NCBI RefSeq assembly: GCF_014083985.1
Contig: NZ_CP046907.1
Span: 2,026,001-2,090,000 of the forward strand
Direction: 5' to 3'
DNA from: Streptomyces sp. SCUT-3
GTDB lineage: Bacteria > Actinomycetota > Actinomycetes > Streptomycetales > Streptomycetaceae
Length of the DNA stretch: 64,000 nt
Shown: positions 8,430-17,362 of the stretch, one piece after another
Position numbering within the stretch: position 1 is the first letter of the stretch
Layout: each line of letters opens with the position of its first letter
Made by a program: the position numbers and the translations under genes
Notes under the pieces: model-generated
Databases searched by the model: none
What the model saw: the letters and a program-made list of their open reading frames with translations, nothing else
What the model was told of the DNA's origin: nothing

Positions 8430-9341
8430 CTATTGGTCCCCGGCGAGGCGGCGGCCGACGAACTCAAGGGCGTGCGGCATGACGGCCCGCCAGTACCCGG
8501 GGTCGTGGGCGCCGTCGGTGAACCCGCCCACCGCCGCGCCCGACCGGGCCGCGAACTCGCGCGCCGCCCGGTGGAACGGGTCCTGCCGGCCGCACCACAC
8601 GCCCAGGCCCGCGGCGTCGATCCCGAGGTCGTCCACGTGCCGCAGCGGCTCCGTCCCCTCCCAGTCCCTCCGGTCGGGGAACGGCCCGTACGTGCGGGCG
8701 GCCTCCCAGGAGCGGAACAGGGCCGGGCTGAGCACCGCCACCGCGTCGAGGGTCCTGCGGCGCCGGGCGTACACCAGGGAGCCGTAGCCGCCCATGGAGA
8801 TGCCCAGGGCGGCCCGGGGGACGCCGTCGTCGGGCAGGCCCAGCCCCGCCTCCCCGAGCCAGCCGGGCAGTTCCTCCAGCAGCATCTCCTGCGGGTCGTT
8901 GCGGCCGATGGCGTGCCAGTACGAGTCCTGGCCGCCGTCGACCGCCGCCAGGGCGAACGGCGGGACGCCGGAGCGCACGGCCGCGGTGAGGAACTGCGGC
9001 ATGCCCAGCCCGACCATGCCGCGCGCCGAGGAGTCGCGGGGGTGGAGCACGACGCAGACCGGCAGTTCCCGGGCCTGCTGCGCCCCGATGCCGTGCGGCA
9101 CCATCGTGATCAGCCGCGGGACGGCCGACCTCGCCCGGGAGGCCACCCGGTGGGTCTCGACCCGCCCCGCGGGCACGTCGGGAACCTCTCCCGGTGTGCG
9201 GCCCGCGCCGGGGCCGCCGCCCTGGGGGGCGTCCCCTCCGCCGGGGCCCCGCGGGGCGGTGTCCGTGGCCGCCCAGGCGCCCCCGAGCGCCGCCGCCCCG
9301 ACCCCGGCCCCTCCGATGGCAAGGAATGTCCGTCGCCGCAC
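8430..9341 (-). CDS. Tat-exported esterase (alpha/beta hydrolase)
   Basis: A 303-residue esterase-D-like hydrolase. The N-terminus is a twin-arginine signal (RRRTFLAIGG then an Ala/Gly-rich core), so it should be folded and exported through Tat. The nucleophile elbow is GISMGGYGS near residue 189. The probable catalytic Asp is in WCGRQDPF near 253 and the His in FTDGAHDPGYW near 283. Substrates may be mycolate-like or acetyl esters; this is not resolvable here. GTG 9341 is preceded by AAGGGG. It is transcribed leftward ahead of the PelF cluster but separated from it by two hairpins. Confidence 0.85.
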   Translation of the reverse strand: MRRRTFLAIGGAGVGAAALGGAWAATDTAPRGPGGGDAPQGGGPGAGRTPGEVPDVPAGRVETHRVASRARSAVPRLITMVPHGIGAQQARELPVCVVLHPRDSSARGMVGLGMPQFLTAAVRSGVPPFALAAVDGGQDSYWHAIGRNDPQEMLLEELPGWLGEAGLGLPDDGVPRAALGISMGGYGSLVYARRRRTLDAVAVLSPALFRSWEAARTYGPFPDRRDWEGTEPLRHVDDLGIDAAGLGVWCGRQDPFHRAAREFAARSGAAVGGFTDGAHDPGYWRAVMPHALEFVGRRLAGDQ

Positions 9342-9583
9342 TGAAACCCCTTCCGTCGCAGGTCCGCCGTCGCGGACCGGTGCGCCGGGAGCGCGTCTGC
9401 CCCGCACGGGCCCGGGGCACGCCCCACCGTGATCCGCGTCACCGGGGGCCGCGGCCGGCGGCGGCGGCCGGCGGCGGCCGGTCCGGTGCGGGGAGGCCGG
9501 GCAGGCCGGGGGCCGGGTGCGGCGGGGAACGGGGCGGCACGGGGGTGGCGGTACCGGCCGGGCGCTCCGTTCCCACCGCGCCG

Positions 9584-11064
9584 TCAGGACTCCGGGTGGG
9601 GCCAGGCGTTGGGTCTGCAGGTCGCCCCGTCGGTGGCGAGGAACTTGGTCTGCTGCATCATCACCGGCGCGAGGGCCCCGTCCTCGGAGCAGTACTCGTG
9701 GCCGTGGCCGAGCCGGTGGCCGACCTCGTGGTTGATGAGCATCTGACGGTAGGAGAACATCGCGTCGGGGCCGTAGGTCTCCGCGCCGCGGGCCCAGCGG
9801 TAGGCGTTGATCATGATGCGCTCGGTGGACGCCGAGTCGCACGAGACGTTGTCGACGGTGGTGTCCAGGCCGGACCTGGCGCACCAGTCCGCGGTCGTCC
9901 CCGGGCTGGCCAGGGTGATCACGAAGTTCACCTTCCCCGACGAGACGCGTTCGAAGGCGAGGGCGCCGTCGTGGGCCCAGCTGCGGTCGTCGTTCAGGGT
10001 CCTGTGCACCGCCTCGGCGAACAGCGCGCCGTCCAGCGGGAGCCCCTTCTCCACGTCCACCCGGTAGCGCTTCACCGGGCCCTCGCCCGGCGCCCCGTCG
10101 GAGCCGGGCACCGTCTCGAAGCCGCCGGACAGGGCGAGGTCGGGGTCCAGGTCGTCGGGGCGGGACATCAACTGGGCGTAGGTCGGCTTCTCCTGCCCGG
10201 CGGCCCAGGGGCTCTTCGGGGTGGGGCGCCCGTCGGACCGCGAGGCCGGCTCCCCGGAGGAGCGCTCGGGTCCGCCGGCCGCCACTGAGTCGCCCTGCGC
10301 CGCCCCGGTCCCGGTGACCTGGCCGGCCACGACGATGGCCAGTGCGGTGGTCACCGCGGCCGCGGCGACGCCGGTGAAGGTGCGGCGCCTGCTGCCCGCG
10401 CGGGCCGGGCGACCGCCCCCCGGGCCGTCCTCACCGTGCGCTCCCCCGGCGCCACCGGCTCCCCCGGCGCCGTCCTCACCGGCCGTGCCGTGCGGGGAGT
10501 GCGGGGGCTGCGGGTCCGCGGGGCCGGAGAGGTCCGGGGAGGGGTCGTCGAAGGCCTCGACGTAGTCGCGCCGGGGTCCCCGGGCGGGCGGCACGAACGG
10601 CCCCGGCCCGGGGCGGCCCGCGGGCCCGCCCTGCCCCCGGGGCCCGGCGGCGACCCGTCCGGCGGCGACCCGTCCGGCGGGGGCCTGTCCGACAGGGGCC
10701 CGCCGGGCGGCGGCCTGCGGGGGGCCGCCGTACGGGGCCGCGGCGGCGCCGGGCCCGGGGAGGACGACACCGTCACCGGGGTGTCCCGGGTGCTGCCGCG
10801 GCACCTCCGCGGCCGGCCCGCCGTCCCGCACCGGCGCCTGACTGCGCTGCGCCCGTGCCGGCGCCGGCCGCGGCGCCCCCGCCGGTGCCGGTACCTGTGC
10901 TTGTCCCGGTGCCTGCGCCGACGCCGACGCCTGTTGCGGCGGCGCTGCGGGGCGCGGAATCAGGCGCCGACGCCCGGTCCCGGGTGCCTGCGGTCCCGGC
11001 GGGGGCGCCACGCCCTCCGTCGGCTGCTCGGCGCGGCCGCGCCCGGTGCACTGTGCCGTCCCAC
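9584..11064 (-). CDS. DUF3152 metalloprotease-like membrane protein, apparent frameshift
   Basis: A C-terminal DUF3152 domain with a zinc-protease motif HEVGHRLGHGH near the end, several conserved cysteines, a single transmembrane segment (AAAAVTTALAIVVAGQV) and a long Pro/Gln-rich N-terminal arm. The natural start appears to be GTG 11064, encoding VGRHSAPG, the N-terminus I recall for this family; it follows the hydrolase stop by 8 bases. That frame hits a stop at 10960, whereas the main frame is open from 11011 to 9584. Adding one base to the G5 run at 11001-11005 joins the two. The cell-surface location is inferred; the family's function is unknown. The same gene sits beside moeZ in mycobacteria. 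Confidence 0.8.
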
Positions 11065-11072
11065 GCGAAGAT

Positions 11073-12056
11073 TCAGCTCCTGCCAGAGGTCTCGTCCGTC
11101 GGCTCCGCCGTGCGCAGCAACTGCCGGAACTCCCGGGACACCGCCTCGGGGTGCTCCATCATCGCCACGTGGCCGGACTCGGGGAGCGCCAGCAGCCGGG
11201 CGTCCCGGAACGTCGCACACGCGCGACGGGCCATGCGGAACGACACCAGCTTGTCACGGACGCCGTACACCAGGAGGACGGGCGCGAGCACGCGCTCCGC
11301 CTGCCGCCACAGCGCGTGCTGGCCGCCGAGGGTGTATGCCGAGACCAGGCCGCGGGTGGAGCGGACCATGGCGTCCCGGAAGTAGGGGAGTTCCATCCGC
11401 CGTGCGTACTCGCGTGTCGCGTCGGCGAACAGCTCCTCGTCGACCCGGGCGGGGTCCCCGTAGCACAGGGACAGCACCGAGCGGGTGCGCCGCTCGGCCG
11501 TCCAGTTGCGGGTGGCGCGGCCGAACGCCTGCGCCACTCCGGGGACCGAGACCAGGGCCGTGGGCAGGGCCGAGCGCTGCGGCGGGATCTCGGGGAGGGC
11601 CGGGGAGATCAGGGTGAGGGTGCGCACCAGGTCCGGGCGGGTGGCGGCGATTCGGGTGGCCACCGCGCCGCCGAGCGAGTTGCCGAACAGGTGCACGGGG
11701 CCGCGGCCGCCCGCCTCCAGGAGCCGGACGACGGCCCGGGTGTGGCCGGCCAGGGAGTAGTCCCCGTCGTCGGGCGGCGGGGAGTGGCCGAACCCCGGCA
11801 GGTCCAGGGCCTGTCCGTCGACCGCGTCGGTCAGCCGTTCCATGAGCACGGACCAGTTCTGCGACGACCCGCCGAGGCCGTGGACGAACAGCGCGGGCGG
11901 CAGGTCCGCGGTCCGTGCCGGCCTGGAGCGGACGGTGAGCGTCAGGCCGGGCAGGCGCACCGTGCGCACCTCCTCCCCCGGTGCGGCCCGCGGTCCCCCC
12001 GGGGGTACTGCGGCCACCGGAGCGGCCGCGGTGTCCGGCGTCCCGGTCTGCGTCAT
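11073..12056 (-). CDS. Alpha/beta hydrolase
   Basis: A 327-residue alpha/beta hydrolase of the epoxide hydrolase/haloperoxidase-like type. It shows the oxyanion segment FVHGLGG near residue 58, the nucleophile elbow GNSLGGA near 128, the acid in VYGVRDKLV near 265 and the histidine in ESGHVAMMEHP near 293. No signal peptide is visible. ATG 12056 is preceded by GAGGAGG. It is followed after 8 bases by the DUF3152 gene, so the two are likely one operon. The substrate is unknown. Confidence 0.88.
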   Translation of the reverse strand: MTQTGTPDTAAAPVAAVPPGGPRAAPGEEVRTVRLPGLTLTVRSRPARTADLPPALFVHGLGGSSQNWSVLMERLTDAVDGQALDLPGFGHSPPPDDGDYSLAGHTRAVVRLLEAGGRGPVHLFGNSLGGAVATRIAATRPDLVRTLTLISPALPEIPPQRSALPTALVSVPGVAQAFGRATRNWTAERRTRSVLSLCYGDPARVDEELFADATREYARRMELPYFRDAMVRSTRGLVSAYTLGGQHALWRQAERVLAPVLLVYGVRDKLVSFRMARRACATFRDARLLALPESGHVAMMEHPEAVSREFRQLLRTAEPTDETSGRS

Positions 12057-12274
12057 GGTCCGGCCTCCTCGTTCGCTGGTCGGTCCGGCCGGCCCGGCCG
12101 GCGGGGAGCGCGGCCGGAGGCCGCGTCCGCGGCAATGTTACGAGACGATCACGTCTTCGATCCCGTGTTCGCCCTCACGCCCTTCCCGCCCGGCGGGGGC
12201 GTGTACGTCCGGCGGGTCCGGGCACCCTCTCCTGTGCTCACCACCTGCGACACCGCTCCACCAGGAGGCTTCGA

Positions 12275-12505
12275 ATGTCCGAGACACCCCTGAGCCCGGA
12301 CCACACCGACCCGGACACCTTCGAGGACGACGTCGACGACGGGGACTTCGACCTGGAGGCCCCGCGCGCCGACGCCGCCGAGCAGCACGCCGAGCTCCTG
12401 CAGCGCCGCGACGAGCCGCTGACCGGCCGCAGCATGGAGGTCGACAGCGCCGACGCGCAGGAGCAGCAGCGGGTGGTCGACCTCGACGAGGACGACTACC
12501 GCTGA
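12275..12505 (+). CDS. Small acidic conserved protein
   Basis: A 76-residue, strongly acidic protein (about a quarter of residues Asp or Glu) with no cysteine, no membrane segment and little hydrophobic core. ATG 12275 is preceded by an ideal AGGAGG at 12263-12268. It stands between the divergent hydrolase gene and the TetR gene. I recall similar small acidic proteins across Streptomyces but know of no function. It is probably intrinsically disordered. Confidence 0.75.
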   Translation: MSETPLSPDHTDPDTFEDDVDDGDFDLEAPRADAAEQHAELLQRRDEPLTGRSMEVDSADAQEQQRVVDLDEDDYR

Positions 12506-12686
12506 CCACCGGTCGCGGCCCGCCCGGCGAGGACGGCGCGGGGCCGCGCGGAGACCGTGCAGTGAAGATTCTGCCCACCGCACGCCCCACCCGGGTTACC
12601 CAAAAGTACGATGGCAGCCTGAAGCGTTTTGGTGCGGACCGCTGCCGGACCCGGTGGCGCAAGCGGACGAGATATCAGGAGGCGGC

Positions 12687-13328
12687 GTGACGGCCATCGA
12701 GGAATCCGAGGTGCGCCCGCGTGGAACCCGCCTGCCGCGCAGTGCCCGGCGGAACCAGCTCCTGGGGGCTGCGCAGGAGGTCTTCGTCGCGCAGGGGTAC
12801 CACGCGGCGGCCATGGACGACATCGCCGAACGGGCCGGTGTCAGCAAGCCGGTGCTCTACCAGCACTTCCCGGGCAAGCTCGACCTGTACCTGGCCCTGC
12901 TGGACCAGCACTGCGACGCGCTCCTGCAGTCGGTGCGCAGGGCTCTGGGGTCGACCACCGACAACAAGCAGCGGGTCGCGGCGACCATGGAGGCGTACTT
13001 CGCCTACGTCGAGGACCCGGGCGGCGCGTTCCGCCTGGTCTTCGAGTCCGACCTGACCAACGAGCCCGCCGTGCGCGAGCGCGTGGACAAGGTCAGCGAG
13101 GACTGCGCCGAGGCGATCAGCGAGGTGATCGCGGAGGACACCGGCCTGTCCCCCGAGGAGTCGATGCTGCTGGCCATGGGCCTGGGCGGCCTGGCGCAGG
13201 TCACGGCCAGGTACTGGCTGTCCACCGGCGGGAAGCTGACCCGGGAGGAGGCGGCCCGGCTGATCTCCTCGCTGTCCTGGCGGGGCATCGCCGGCTTCCC
13301 CCTGCACGGCTCCGAGAGCGCCGGGTGA
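12687..13328 (+). CDS. TetR/AcrR family transcriptional regulator
   Basis: A 213-residue regulator with an N-terminal helix-turn-helix: RRNQLLGAAQEVFVAQGY then MDDIAERAGVSKPVLYQHF (about residues 20-65), the classic TetR pattern. The C-terminal ligand domain is helical with no recognisable specificity. GTG 12687 has AGGAGG four bases upstream, which decides it over an upstream in-frame ATG at 12654. A TACGAT box at 12607-12612 is a likely -10 element, giving a leader of about 70 bases. DUF3107 lies downstream, as next to mycobacterial Rv3208. Confidence 0.88.
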   Translation: MTAIEESEVRPRGTRLPRSARRNQLLGAAQEVFVAQGYHAAAMDDIAERAGVSKPVLYQHFPGKLDLYLALLDQHCDALLQSVRRALGSTTDNKQRVAATMEAYFAYVEDPGGAFRLVFESDLTNEPAVRERVDKVSEDCAEAISEVIAEDTGLSPEESMLLAMGLGGLAQVTARYWLSTGGKLTREEAARLISSLSWRGIAGFPLHGSESAG

Positions 13329-13444
13329 CGTCTTCGCTACCGGCTTAAGCCGGCGTCCGCGCCGCCGCCGGCCGGCGCGGTTAACCTTGCCCGTGTACAG
13401 CGCGGACCCGTCGCGCAACGAATGACCGTCGGAGGGACGAAGCC

Positions 13445-13672
13445 GTGGAGGTCAAGATCGGCGTGCAGCACGCGCCGCGCGAGATCAGTCTCGAGAGCCC
13501 CCAGTCTGCCGAGGAGGTCGAGCGCGCGGTGTCCGACGCGCTCGCCGGCCGCGCCGAGCTGCTCAGCCTGACGGACGAGCACGGGCGCCGGGTGCTGGTC
13601 CCCGCCGACCGCCTCGCCTACGTGGAGATCGGCGAGCCGGCCGTCCGGAAGGTCGGTTTCGGCGCGCTGTAG
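13445..13672 (+). CDS. DUF3107 small protein
   Basis: A 75-residue protein that fits DUF3107 in length and pattern, with VKIGVQHAPREISLES at the N-terminus and LAYVEIGEPAVRKVGFG at the C-terminus. The family is confined to actinomycetes, is predicted to be a small alpha/beta fold, and has no established role. GTG 13445 follows GGAGGG. It trails the TetR gene by 116 bases that include a TTAA-centred palindrome, so it could be expressed separately. Confidence 0.88.
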   Translation: MEVKIGVQHAPREISLESPQSAEEVERAVSDALAGRAELLSLTDEHGRRVLVPADRLAYVEIGEPAVRKVGFGAL

Positions 13673-13691
13673 GGCTGCGCCCGCATCGCAG

Positions 13692-13735
13692 GAACGGCCG
13701 AGGGCCCGGTGACTCCACCGGGCCCTCGGCCGTTC
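13692..13735 (+). terminator. Perfect 20-bp hairpin after DUF3107
   Basis: The arms 13692-13711 and 13716-13735 are exact reverse complements with a 4-base loop, located 20 bases past the DUF3107 stop. Confidence 0.85.
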
Positions 13736-13853
13736 TGGTGATCTTCTCCCCCCGACGGCGGTTGTGTGCCAGGCCACAGGGGTAGTACCGACTGGGACCG
13801 ATCCCGTGCGGCCGCAGCCGTGCGGGGCGTCCCAGGCTCCGGGAGGGGATCGC

Positions 13854-14228
13854 ATGCTCGTGTGGGAGACGATCGTGTTCGCCGCGGCGGGTCTCGTCGT
13901 GGGTCTCACCGCCGCCCGTCTCCTGCCCGGCAGGCTCCCCCGGCGTCCGCTGACGCTCGGCACGGGGGCCTGTGCGGGCGTGCTCGGCGGCTACGTGACC
14001 CGCACGGTGCTCGACGGCCCCGGCCACCTGCCCGTGGTCCTCCTCGGCGCCGTGCTGGTCTCCGCCGCGCTGGTCTCGCTGCTGGTGCGTTCCCGGCCGC
14101 CCGTCGCGGGCCGGGCGCGGACGGACGCCGCCCGCCGCCCCGGCCGGTCCGGGCGCGGCAGGTGCGCACGCCGATCGCCTAGGCGGCCAGGCCCAGGGCC
14201 GCCATCCGCTTGGTGTGGGCCTCGGTGA
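13854..14228 (+). CDS. Small three-helix membrane protein (3' end doubtful)
   Basis: A protein of up to 124 residues with three hydrophobic stretches: VWETIVFAAAGLVVGLTAA, LTLGTGACAGVLGGYV and LPVVLLGAVLVSAALVSLLV. It is probably an integral membrane protein; I do not recognise a family. Past about 14150 the codon third positions lose their GC bias. The frame one base back reads ARQVRTPIA with perfect third-position GC and stops at 14180-14182, exactly at the stop of the convergent ferritin-like gene. A missing base near 14130-14150 would explain this, giving a gene of 13854-14182. Confidence 0.6.
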   Translation: MLVWETIVFAAAGLVVGLTAARLLPGRLPRRPLTLGTGACAGVLGGYVTRTVLDGPGHLPVVLLGAVLVSAALVSLLVRSRPPVAGRARTDAARRPGRSGRGRCARRSPRRPGPGPPSAWCGPR

Positions 14229-14934
14229 TCCTGGTGAACATCCGGCCCACCTCGGCCAGGTCGAAGCCGTCGGCGATCCCGCCCACCAGCATCGTCGACA
14301 GCGCGTCGCGCTCGGCCACCACGCGCTGCGCCTGGCTCAGCGCCTCGCCCATCAGCCGGCGGGCCCACAGGGCGAGCCGGCCGCCGCAGCGCGGGTCCGC
14401 CTCGATCGCCGAGCGGACCTTCTCCACCGCGAACTGCCCGTGCCCGGTGTCGTCCAGCACCTTCAGGACCAGGGCCCGGGTGTCGGAGTCGAGCCGGGCC
14501 GCGACCTCGCGGTAGAAGTCCGCGGCGATCGCGTCGCCCACGTACGCCTTGACCAGGCCCTCCAGCCAGTCCGAGGGCGCGGTCTGCCGGTGGAACCCGT
14601 CCAGCGCGGCGGCGAACGGCTCCATCGCCGAGGCGGGGTCGACGTCGATCGCGGCCAGCCGGTCCCGCAGCCGCTCGAAGTGGTGGAACTCGGCCGAGGC
14701 CATCGCGGCCAGCTGCGCCTTGTCCTCGACGGCCGGGGCGAGCTTGGCGTCCTCGGCCAGCCTCTCGAACGCGGCCAGCTCGCCGTAGGCCAGCGCCCCC
14801 AGCAGGTCCACCACGGCGGCCCGGTACTGGGGGTCCGCGGACGCCCGCGCCCAGTCCTGTTCCGCGACGGACGACCCGGCGGCCTCCCCGGTGCTCGTCC
14901 CGGCGGTTTCGACGGTCTCGTCAGAGCTCTCCAT
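14179..14934 (-). CDS. Ferritin-like fold protein
   Basis: A 251-residue, mostly helical protein. It has repeated acidic and His residues in the pattern of a ferritin-like four-helix bundle (YGELAAFERLAEDA near 55, EFHHFERLRDRL near 86, DTGHGQFAVEKVR near 165). It matches the conserved actinomycete ferritin-like protein found next to RhlE-type helicases; iron binding is inferred, not shown. ATG 14934 lacks a Shine-Dalgarno sequence, but a TATTGT box lies seven bases upstream, so the transcript is probably leaderless. It is divergent from the DEAD-box helicase gene. Confidence 0.8.
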   Translation of the reverse strand: MESSDETVETAGTSTGEAAGSSVAEQDWARASADPQYRAAVVDLLGALAYGELAAFERLAEDAKLAPAVEDKAQLAAMASAEFHHFERLRDRLAAIDVDPASAMEPFAAALDGFHRQTAPSDWLEGLVKAYVGDAIAADFYREVAARLDSDTRALVLKVLDDTGHGQFAVEKVRSAIEADPRCGGRLALWARRLMGEALSQAQRVVAERDALSTMLVGGIADGFDLAEVGRMFTRITEAHTKRMAALGLAA

Positions 14935-14941
14935 GCTGCGC

Positions 14942-14947
14942 ACAATA
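14942..14947 (-). promoter_or_regulatory. -10 box, leaderless promoter for ferritin-like gene
   Basis: TATTGT on the minus strand, 7 bases before the ATG at 14934. No ribosome binding site is visible. Confidence 0.55.
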
Positions 14948-15273
14948 GCCCGCCGCGGCCCCGCGGTCGGCCCGCCGCCCGCCCTCCCCGGAAACACGGC
15001 AGGGGACGGATGCACACGTCCGGGGTATGGTGGTAAAGAGCCCGCCGGCAACGGCGGCTCGTTCGCAGATAGGCGGATGCCCGGTCGGTGGCCCGATCGG
15101 CTCCGAACCGACCGCCCTCCCGGACCCCTCCGGAGGGACAAGCTCGCGGCACGTGCGAGGGCAGCGGTCCCGCGCCACCCGGCTCCCCGCCGGACGACCA
15201 TCCCGGCGCGGTCGGCGTCCCGGCACCGTGTTCGTACGGTGCGCCGGAACGACTCGACCCCCCTCGCCGCACC
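14948..15273. other. Divergent intergenic region with long leader of DEAD-box gene
   Basis: About 325 bases between the ferritin-like gene and the helicase gene hold no recognisable gene. A TATGGT box near 15026 could start the rightward transcript, giving a helicase leader of over 200 bases that begins with an imperfect hairpin (about 15039-15061). Long leaders are known for cold-induced RNA helicase genes; that this one regulates expression is inference. Confidence 0.4.
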
Positions 15274-17139
15274 GTGCCGCGTCTCACAGAAGAGGCAAGC
15301 ATCCTGTCCACGTTCCGAGACCTGGGAATCCTCCCCGAGACCGCCGAGGCCCTGGAGGCCGTCGGCATCACCACCCCCTTCCCCATCCAGGAGATGACGC
15401 TCCCCGTCGCGCTGAGCGGCAGCGACGTCATCGGCCAGGCGAAGACCGGCACGGGCAAGACCCTCGGCTTCGGCCTCCCGATCCTGGAGCGCGTCACCGT
15501 GCGCGCCGACGCCGAGGCCGGCCGGGCCGCGCCCGAGCAGCTCACCGACGTGCCGCAGGCGCTGGTCGTCGTCCCCACCCGCGAGCTGTGCCAGCAGGTC
15601 ACCAACGACCTGCTCACCGCCGGCAAGGTGCGCAACGTCCGCGTCCTGGCGATCTACGGCGGCCGCGCCTACGAGCCGCAGGTGGAGGCCCTGAAGAAGG
15701 GCGTCGACGTGGTCGTCGGCACCCCCGGCCGCCTGCTCGACCTGGCCGGCCAGCGCAAGCTGGACCTGTCCGCGGTCCGCGTGCTCGTCCTGGACGAGGC
15801 CGACGAGATGCTCGACCTGGGCTTCCTGCCCGACGTCGAGCGGATCATCGAGCTGCTGCCGGCCAAGCGCCAGACGATGCTGTTCTCGGCCACCATGCCG
15901 GGCCAGGTCATCTCGCTGGCCCGCCGCTACATGAACCGGCCCACCCACATCCGGGCCACCGCCCCGGACGACGAGGGCGCCACGGTCGCCAACATCACCC
16001 AGCACGTCTTCCGGGCCCACTCCCTCGACAAGGTCGAGCTGGTCTCCCGGGTACTGCAGGCCGAGGGCCGCGGCCTGACGATGATCTTCTGCCGCACCAA
16101 GCGGACGGCGGCCGACGTCTCCGACCAGCTCTCCCGCCGCGGCTTCGCCGCGGGCGCCGTCCACGGCGACCTCGGCCAGGGCGCCCGCGAGCAGGCGCTG
16201 CGCGCCTTCCGCAACGGCAAGGTCGACGTGCTGGTGTGCACCGACGTGGCCGCGCGCGGCATCGACGTCGACGACGTCACCCACGTCATCAACTACCAGA
16301 CGCCCGAGGACGAGAAGACCTACCTGCACCGGGTGGGCCGCACCGGGCGCGCGGGCAAGTCCGGCACCGCGATCACCCTGGTCGACTGGGACGACATCCC
16401 GCGCTGGCAGCTGATCAACAAGGCGCTGGACCTCCCCTTCAACGAGCCGGAGGAGACCTACTCCACCTCCGAGCACCTCTACGAGCTGTTGAACATCCCG
16501 GCAGGCACCACCGGCGTCCTGCCGCGCGCCGAGCGCACCCGGGCCGGGCTCGACGCGGAGGAGATCGAGGACCTCGGCGAGACCGGCGGCCGGGGAGCGC
16601 GCGGACGCGGCGGACGCGGCGGCCGGGACAAGGACGACGCCCCGGAGGCGGCCGAGGAGCCGAAGCGCACCCGCACCCCGCGCCAGCGCCGCCGCACCCG
16701 CAACGGCCGTCCGCTCGACGAGGCCGGGGCCGAGGCCGCCGGCACCGGTCCCGGGGCGGCGGAGTCCGCCGGGGACGGCGACGCCGCCGACGGGTCGCAG
16801 TCGGCGCCGCGCCGCCGGCGCCGCCGCACCCGCGCGGGCGGCGCCGAGGCCGGACAGTCCGCGGACACGCAGGGCGCGGTCGCCGTGCTCGAGGGCGGGG
16901 CTCCCTCCGCCGAGGACGGGGCCGGGGACGAGGCGGCGAAGCGCGTCCCGCGCCGGCGCCGCACCCGCGGCTCGGTCCACCGGGCCGCCGTCGCAGAGGC
17001 CACCGCCGGCACCGAGGTCCCGGCCCAGGCCGGCGGCCCGGACGCCGGGCCCGCGGCCGACACCGCCCCGGCGCGCCGCCGCACCCGCACCCGCACCCGC
17101 AGCGCCTCCGCCGCGGCCGAGGCACCGGCGGAGAGCTGA
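15274..17139 (+). CDS. DEAD-box RNA helicase (RhlE/CsdA type)
   Basis: A helicase of about 621 residues that unwinds RNA using ATP. Visible motifs in order: Q motif (PFPIQ near 35), motif I AKTGTGKT (near 54), Ib GTPGR, II DEAD (near 178), III SAT (near 208), V ARGIDVDDV and VI HRVGRTGRAG (near 355). After about residue 420 comes an acidic tail broken by four Arg-rich patches such as RRRRRRTR, probably an RNA-binding disordered region. GTG 15274 is chosen because it precedes the first conserved residues; it lacks a clear ribosome binding site, and an unusual CTG at 15304 is an alternative. The neighbours match mycobacterial rhlE. Confidence 0.9.
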   Translation: MPRLTEEASILSTFRDLGILPETAEALEAVGITTPFPIQEMTLPVALSGSDVIGQAKTGTGKTLGFGLPILERVTVRADAEAGRAAPEQLTDVPQALVVVPTRELCQQVTNDLLTAGKVRNVRVLAIYGGRAYEPQVEALKKGVDVVVGTPGRLLDLAGQRKLDLSAVRVLVLDEADEMLDLGFLPDVERIIELLPAKRQTMLFSATMPGQVISLARRYMNRPTHIRATAPDDEGATVANITQHVFRAHSLDKVELVSRVLQAEGRGLTMIFCRTKRTAADVSDQLSRRGFAAGAVHGDLGQGAREQALRAFRNGKVDVLVCTDVAARGIDVDDVTHVINYQTPEDEKTYLHRVGRTGRAGKSGTAITLVDWDDIPRWQLINKALDLPFNEPEETYSTSEHLYELLNIPAGTTGVLPRAERTRAGLDAEEIEDLGETGGRGARGRGGRGGRDKDDAPEAAEEPKRTRTPRQRRRTRNGRPLDEAGAEAAGTGPGAAESAGDGDAADGSQSAPRRRRRRTRAGGAEAGQSADTQGAVAVLEGGAPSAEDGAGDEAAKRVPRRRRTRGSVHRAAVAEATAGTEVPAQAGGPDAGPAADTAPARRRTRTRTRSASAAAEAPAES

Positions 17140-17160
17140 CCCCGGTCCGCGGCACGGCAC

Positions 17161-17202
17161 ACGGCGGCCGGCCCTTCCCCCGGGGGAAGGGCCGGCCGCC
17201 GT
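17161..17202 (+). terminator. 42-base perfect palindrome after helicase gene
   Basis: Bases 17161-17181 and 17182-17202 are exact reverse complements, forming a strong hairpin 21 bases past the helicase stop. Confidence 0.85.
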
Positions 17203-17349
17203 CGTTCCCCCGCCCCCGCACCGGCGCCCCCGCCCCCTCCCCCGCTGCGGCCCGCACCTACCGCGCTGCGGCCCGCACCGCCCGCGCGTCGGCCCCGGTC
17301 CACCCGTACGCCGGGCGTCCCGTGCCGCCCGGCGGCCCCTTCCGGCGGC

Positions 17350-17355
17350 TAGCCT
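17350..17355 (+). promoter_or_regulatory. -10 box, leaderless promoter for hydrolase gene
   Basis: TAGCCT, 7 bases before the ATG at 17363. No Shine-Dalgarno sequence is present between them. Confidence 0.6.
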
Positions 17356-17362
17356 TCCGCGC

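Noticed and set aside
10773-11051. 92-residue frame starting with MHRARPRR
   Set aside because: It overlaps the N-terminal arm of the DUF3152 gene in a third frame and has only Gly/Ala/Thr low-complexity composition.
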